This document shows positions 47,998 through 64,000 of a DNA stretch of 64,000 nt, in pieces. Source of the stretch: Eopsaltria australis (lineage: Eukaryota; Chordata; Aves; Passeriformes; Petroicidae); contig JAVTVJ010000012.1 in the NCBI GenBank assembly GCA_034509425.1, forward strand, positions 9,707,001 to 9,771,000, in the 5' to 3' direction. The position numbers were made by a program, and so were the translations under genes. Position 1 is the first letter of the stretch. The number at the start of each line of letters is the position of its first letter. Below the pieces are notes generated by a model. The model worked only from the letters and a program-made list of their open reading frames with translations, did no database searches and was not told the DNA's origin.

Positions 47998-48100
47998 CAT
48001 AAGAGTGACAAGATCTGGGTTCAGTTCCTTCTTCTGCAAACTGATTCCTCTATCTCTGTTTATTTTTCTGAAAATGAGGGCAGATTCTCTTTTTCCCCAT
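47998..48100 (+). mobile_element. MIR-like SINE relic (+ strand)
   Basis: AAGATCTGGGTTCAGTTCC, then CTTCTGCAAACTGATTCC, CTCTATCTCTGTTTATTTTT and TGAAAATGAGGGCAGA follow the order of the MIR consensus (agacctgggttc, tctgcc, tctctgtgcctcagtttcc, gtaaaatgggg). Strongly decayed. Confidence 0.45.
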
Positions 48101-51100
48101 CCTTTTGTCAGTCTAGCATCTCAGAAATGGAGGATACCCTTGTTTTGTGCAAATTGCCTAACAAAAACTGATCCCAAAAAGTAGAGATCATGTCAAGGAG
48201 TCTTAACTTCTTGTTAAAATGGGTGACATTGCTGGGAAGTCAGTACTTTTTTGGGATTTGGTGGTGCACCTAATGAATGTCTCTACGGTTCTGATTTTTT
48301 TTCATAAATGTATTCCCAGATAAATTCATGTTAGTACAACCTTTTAGCAACAGTTAAATTGTATACTGAGGATTTTTGGGTAGCCAACACCAGCAAAAGG
48401 ATCTGGCATGAGGGATAAGTTTAACCTTTGATAGAAATGTCAGCTTTTGTCAAGATCATTAAATACTTGCTTAGTCTTCTATAATGTTTTTGTTTATTTT
48501 CAGTTAACAAAATATACAACAGAACCTTCTAAATTTCTTTCTCTCCCACATGTTTAAGAGAAAACTTTTGCATGGAGTGAAAGTTGTATAAATAACTGTA
48601 GGCAGCTTGGAAAATACAGATACAAGAAAATATATTAACTGGGAACTAAGCCATCTAATTTACTGCCAGGATTGCTCAAACCGAAAAAACAACAATATTT
48701 ATCATGGTAGCTTAATTAAGTGAATTAAAACTTTTAAAAGTAATTGAGACCATCCACGTTGTGATTTCATGAACAAAGCAAAGTGCTCTAAGCAGAATGA
48801 GGGAGCACTGTTTAAATGGCCTGTCCCTCAGCAAATGCAGTCATTTTTTTTGTAATGTGGCTGTGGTATAAACCTAGGGACCCAAGCACAAGTTTTGTCA
48901 CTGAAACCATTACATGTTTAAGCTTAAAGAAGTGTAAACAGTGTTCTAGTCTCTTAGTCATGGAACTTTCTTCTCAAACTCCTATAATTAAGCTAAAACT
49001 GAAATGGAGGCTCTAAGATGTGTGTCTATATACTTTGGTATTTGCTATTGATACTGCCTTGCCTATTGCTAAAGAGCAATCTGTAATCCTTACTCTTCTT
49101 TACAGGAGGCAGTAATGAATTGCTTTATGTTTGTCTTCAGATAGAAGAAGAATGTATGAACATTTGTATATTGACAAATGGGGAAAAAAGATAATGGTTA
49201 AAGACTATCACAGCTGACTTGGCATTACTGTAAAAATGTGGTCTTTTTAGTGATAGAAGAACAGGAGATGTAGAACTGCATTATGACTGTTCTATCCTCA
49301 ATACTCATATGAAGCCCTTTCTTTCTAGGTAAGGCACTCACCCCTGTGACGGAAAGGCAACTGCTTGTCACAGATGATTTCCATTTGTTTATCTGCTCAC
49401 ATTAATTGTTCCAGCTAAACAATTCACTGCCATGAACTGAATTTTCTCTGATGCAGAAAAATGAATGTTTCCACTTTATGTAGCTATAAAGTTGGGTAGT
49501 ACTAACATTTTGGTTTCTTCACCAGCAGTAGCGAATAAATTCAATCTGGATGTTTTGAGATAAAAGTCTCTTTTGCCTGTGCAAACTGCCACTGAGGCTT
49601 AGATACCATTGTTGCAAAGCTTAGAGCAAACAGAGCAGCTGTTTCAGTCCAGTTTAAACATGGTGAACAAGAGTGAAGCATATTAACTCCAGCTGTGTAC
49701 TGATAACAGCTGGGAAGGAAAATCACTGCAAGCAAACCCGAAGTAAATTAGCAGCCTTAGCTATTGTGTGCCTCAAAGGGAGGAGCAACAGTGAAAATCT
49801 GATCCTTAGAACCATGGAGAATTTAATGAGGAATTCCCATGCCTCCTTTTGTGCTTCTGTAAAGATGCAGGGCAGGTTCTGGAGCTGGTGGCATTGCCTC
49901 TTAAGATTTTTGATGCAGATCTCATACTTTACTTACACTCATGGGTAATTTCAAGATAAAGGCAAGTACTGAGAGAGGGATTCTGCGCAGAGTAGTGATG
50001 TCTGAGTTAGATGAAATGTCCATAGCTTAGTATCTCCACCTAACGTACAGAATTTTGAGGGGCTTTAATGAAAGAAAAATTAGCGGGCTGTTATAGTTAT
50101 TTCCATAGAATTTGTGTGGTTCTCTAGCTGCCTTTGAATATACAAGGAAAATTACGGCACTGTTCGAGCTGCAGGTGGGAATGGTTTCTGTGTTGGAGCA
50201 CAGATGCTTTCAGAAATTTCTTGCAATCGAAATAACTAAGCAAACATGTCCATTTTTCATTCTTTGGTAAAATTACACATTTTCTCTGTGCTTTTCCTCT
50301 CTATTTTACTTGTTGTCTTTCCCATCCCTTCAACCTTATATTCTGTTTGGTGTCTTCTAACCTTCATGGAGTTAGAATCGTGTCTTGGTGTGTTCTGCTG
50401 AGAACCTTATGTACTTTAGGTGGATGTAAAGGGACTAGACTTAGACAGCTAAAGTTTTGGACAGGAGGCAGCACAGCTGTCTGTGTCCCTCTGAAAAGAG
50501 AACATAAGGATATGAATAAAGGCATTTAAATGAGGCCAGTTAGCATTGTCATAAAGTTCTTATAATGTTAACCAGCTGTTAGAGACTTGTTCTCATTCTT
50601 TTGAAGATTACATGCCTCTTATTTTGCTGAAAGTCAGAGTGCTCTATTTCTGTGTGCACAGCAAACAATTATATAATAAACCAGGTCTTCAGTTTCATGT
50701 GTATACAATTATGAGAAAGCAGTAGTTTCTCAAAGAAGGCAATTTTGGCATGATTCATAAAGCCTGTTTTCAAGTTAAAAGTATGGAGTATGTCGAGTGA
50801 AAAATGTAAACATGTATAGATGTATGTGAAAATAGTAGGAGAGTGAAAGAGGATAGGAGAAACATGAACAAGGGAAACAGAATTAAAAACACATCTTGCA
50901 AATGACTTGACAATGCCATGTCAAAACAGCTGTAAAGCTGAGTAAACTCCAAAGCCCAGTGGCACACACAAATATGAGGAGAATTTTAGGGCAGGGACCT
51001 GTCTGAGGGGATCACTGAAAGTATTTGAATGCCATATGTTAAAATTATCTCTTTCCTTTTACTTTTATATAAATGTGATTTTTCTTAGTGAGGGAAATCT

Positions 51101-51310
51101 GATGGCTCTGATCTGTTTATTACTGAAGTAACTTTCTGATTATTCCTGGGGCTGTGTCCAAAATGCATTTGCATATTAAATAGTTCATAATCCTGCATTC
51201 TGATTTCACTTACTCCCATCTACTACGGTTTGTTTTATTGTGTTTTTCAGGTTTGAAAGCTGCACTGGATCACTGATTGAGGTCCCCTCTAGACTGTAAC
51301 ACTGAAAACA

Positions 51311-64000
<12,690 letters not shown>

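Larger units (their letters stand above)
38700..51250 (+). other. TC2N: TC2N first intron(s), no coding exon
   Basis: About 12.5 kb between the CpG island and the acceptor TGTGTTTTTCAG at 51250. It holds a possible tRNA-derived SINE relic (39868-39960), a T13/A11 inverted low-complexity tract (40501-40541), a CA microsatellite (46250-46262) and a MIR-like relic (47998-48100). Further noncoding 5' exons may lie here, as multiple 5' UTR exons are common in this gene, but none can be recognised by sequence. Confidence 0.7.

Overview
The window is nuclear DNA from an amniote, most likely a bird. Short coding exons with GT/AG borders sit in long introns. The interspersed repeats are mainly CR1 LINEs, including a copy with the typical avian CR1 3' end at about 59012-59135, plus very old MIR-like relics. 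The species cannot be fixed from the sequence, and a non-avian sauropsid is less likely but not excluded.

Two protein genes are recognisable, both on the + strand and both cut by the window. (1) FBLN5 (fibulin-5), 3' part: seven exons (human exons 5-11) from 8404 to 20781, with a 3' UTR ending near 21465. They encode calcium-binding EGF domains 2 to 6 and the complete fibulin-type C-terminal domain. The first 8.4 kb is the preceding intron. The signal peptide, the RGD-bearing first EGF domain and the promoter lie upstream of the window. (2) TC2N (tandem C2 domains, nuclear), nearly complete: a CpG-island promoter at about 38080-38690, a first intron of about 13 kb, an initiator ATG at 51311 and ten coding exons to 63949. 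These join into 452 uninterrupted codons. Only the last exon, about 38 residues by comparison with the roughly 490-residue human protein, lies beyond the window. The same two-gene order and orientation is known in human 14q32.12.

Layout: 1-8403 FBLN5 intron with a dispersed direct repeat and an A-rich tract; 8404-20781 FBLN5 exons and introns, including an old CR1 in intron 9; 20782-21465 FBLN5 3' UTR; about 21470-38080 intergenic, with no convincing gene, an old reversed CR1 and two perfect inverted repeats; 38080-38690 GC-rich promoter with minisatellites; 38700-64000 TC2N introns and exons with two younger CR1 fragments.

The two genes are not known to work together. Fibulin-5 is a secreted elastic-fibre assembly protein, whereas TC2N is an intracellular C2-domain protein. 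I found no new system. The observations most worth checking are a tandem NAGNAG acceptor in TC2N, a conserved direct repeat in FBLN5 intron 4 that carries a splice-acceptor-like signal on the minus strand, a weak final TC2N donor where intron retention would shorten the C terminus, and a compact intergenic cluster of regulatory motifs.
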